From the NCBI GenBank assembly GCA_049509915.1, contig JBEKZL010000175.1, positions 1 through 15,958 on the forward strand: a stretch of DNA of 15,958 nucleotides. The letters are read 5' to 3'. The position numbers were made by a program, and so were the translations under genes. This DNA is from JBEKYD01 sp049509915. GTDB lineage: Bacteria; Acidobacteriota; Terriglobia; Bryobacterales; Bryobacteraceae. The notes under the pieces were generated by a model that searched no databases, had not been told where the DNA came from, and saw nothing but the letters and a program-made list of their open reading frames with translations. The stretch's first letter is position 1. Every line of letters starts with the position of its first letter. This document shows positions 15,841-15,958 of this stretch, in pieces.

Positions 15841-15958
15841 ATGCCCGATTCCGCCCTCGACGCTCCTCAGCTCCAGGTTATCGACGCCCTCTTGAACGGC
15901 GCCAACCTCAATGCCGCCGCCGACCAGGCCGGCGTTCACCGCAACACCATCGCCAATT
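15841..15958 (+). CDS. Helix-turn-helix protein, partial (runs off the window)
   Basis: Only the first 39 codons are present. They read MPDSALDAPQLQVIDALLNG, then ANLNAAADQAGVHRNTIAN, which is a clear helix-turn-helix of the homeodomain-like/transposase-like class (helix, turn at QAG, recognition helix HRNTIAN). AAAGG lies about 8 bases before the ATG. From memory, very similar short proteins that continue with an alanine-rich helical body are abundant in Solibacter-type genomes, often in many copies. A DNA-binding regulator or a terminase-small-subunit-like protein are both possible. The preceding 15813-15835 contains a small CTACC…GGTAG stem that would bring the ribosome binding site into a hairpin. 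Confidence 0.6.
   Translation, partial: MPDSALDAPQLQVIDALLNGANLNAAADQAGVHRNTIAN

Overview
The window is high-GC bacterial DNA, most like an Acidobacteriota genome of the Solibacter/Bryobacter type. This is an inference from gene content: a Planctomycete-type cytochrome/DUF1549/DUF1553 protein next to a Tat-exported DUF1501 protein, a Hanks-type kinase with a PP2C phosphatase, a free-standing DUF4157 protein, a MazF-type toxin module, and a short helix-turn-helix protein of a kind I associate with these bacteria. Planctomycetota or Verrucomicrobiota cannot be excluded from sequence alone.

Left part (1-7331), minus strand. In transcription order there is a 1051-residue exported c-type cytochrome protein (PSCyt1-DUF1549-DUF1553), which overlaps by 23 bases a DUF1501 protein with a twin-arginine signal. 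A twin-arginine aldo/keto reductase follows. After a 362-base gap comes a uroporphyrinogen-decarboxylase-fold protein with the zinc triad of corrinoid methyltransferases. The gap holds a perfect 41-base inverted repeat. The first three genes look like one exported redox unit of unknown substrate. Bases 1-239 hold no gene I can name.

Centre (7332-10878). On the minus strand a 59-residue two-helix membrane protein is joined by an ATGA overlap to an Amt/Rh-family channel. In that channel the second pore histidine is tyrosine and the phenylalanine of the GFN pore motif is leucine. A 24-codon leader ORF in turn overlaps the small membrane gene. An AT-rich divergent control region (about 8886-9000) separates this set from a plus-strand pair, a PP2C phosphatase and a membrane-anchored Ser/Thr kinase with a degenerate glycine loop.

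Right part (10879-15958). A minus-strand toxin-antitoxin module has a 56-residue antitoxin overlapping (ATGA) a MazF/PemK-type toxin. The toxin frame carries an amber stop exactly where the family has its N-terminal tryptophan, so the toxin is probably disabled or N-terminally truncated. About 490 bases of weakly coding sequence follow. Then, on the plus strand, come a 93-residue protein with a strong ribosome binding site, a 1069-residue DUF4157 protein and a small ORF. The DUF4157 protein has two CPCGGGCxKC motifs, an HELTH motif, a glycine-rich linker and an unassigned C-terminal region. The small ORF has the same N-terminal motif at the same residue positions as the DUF4157 protein. The window ends inside a helix-turn-helix gene. 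The DUF4157 protein and the tag-like motif it shares with its small neighbour are the most promising candidates for something undescribed.
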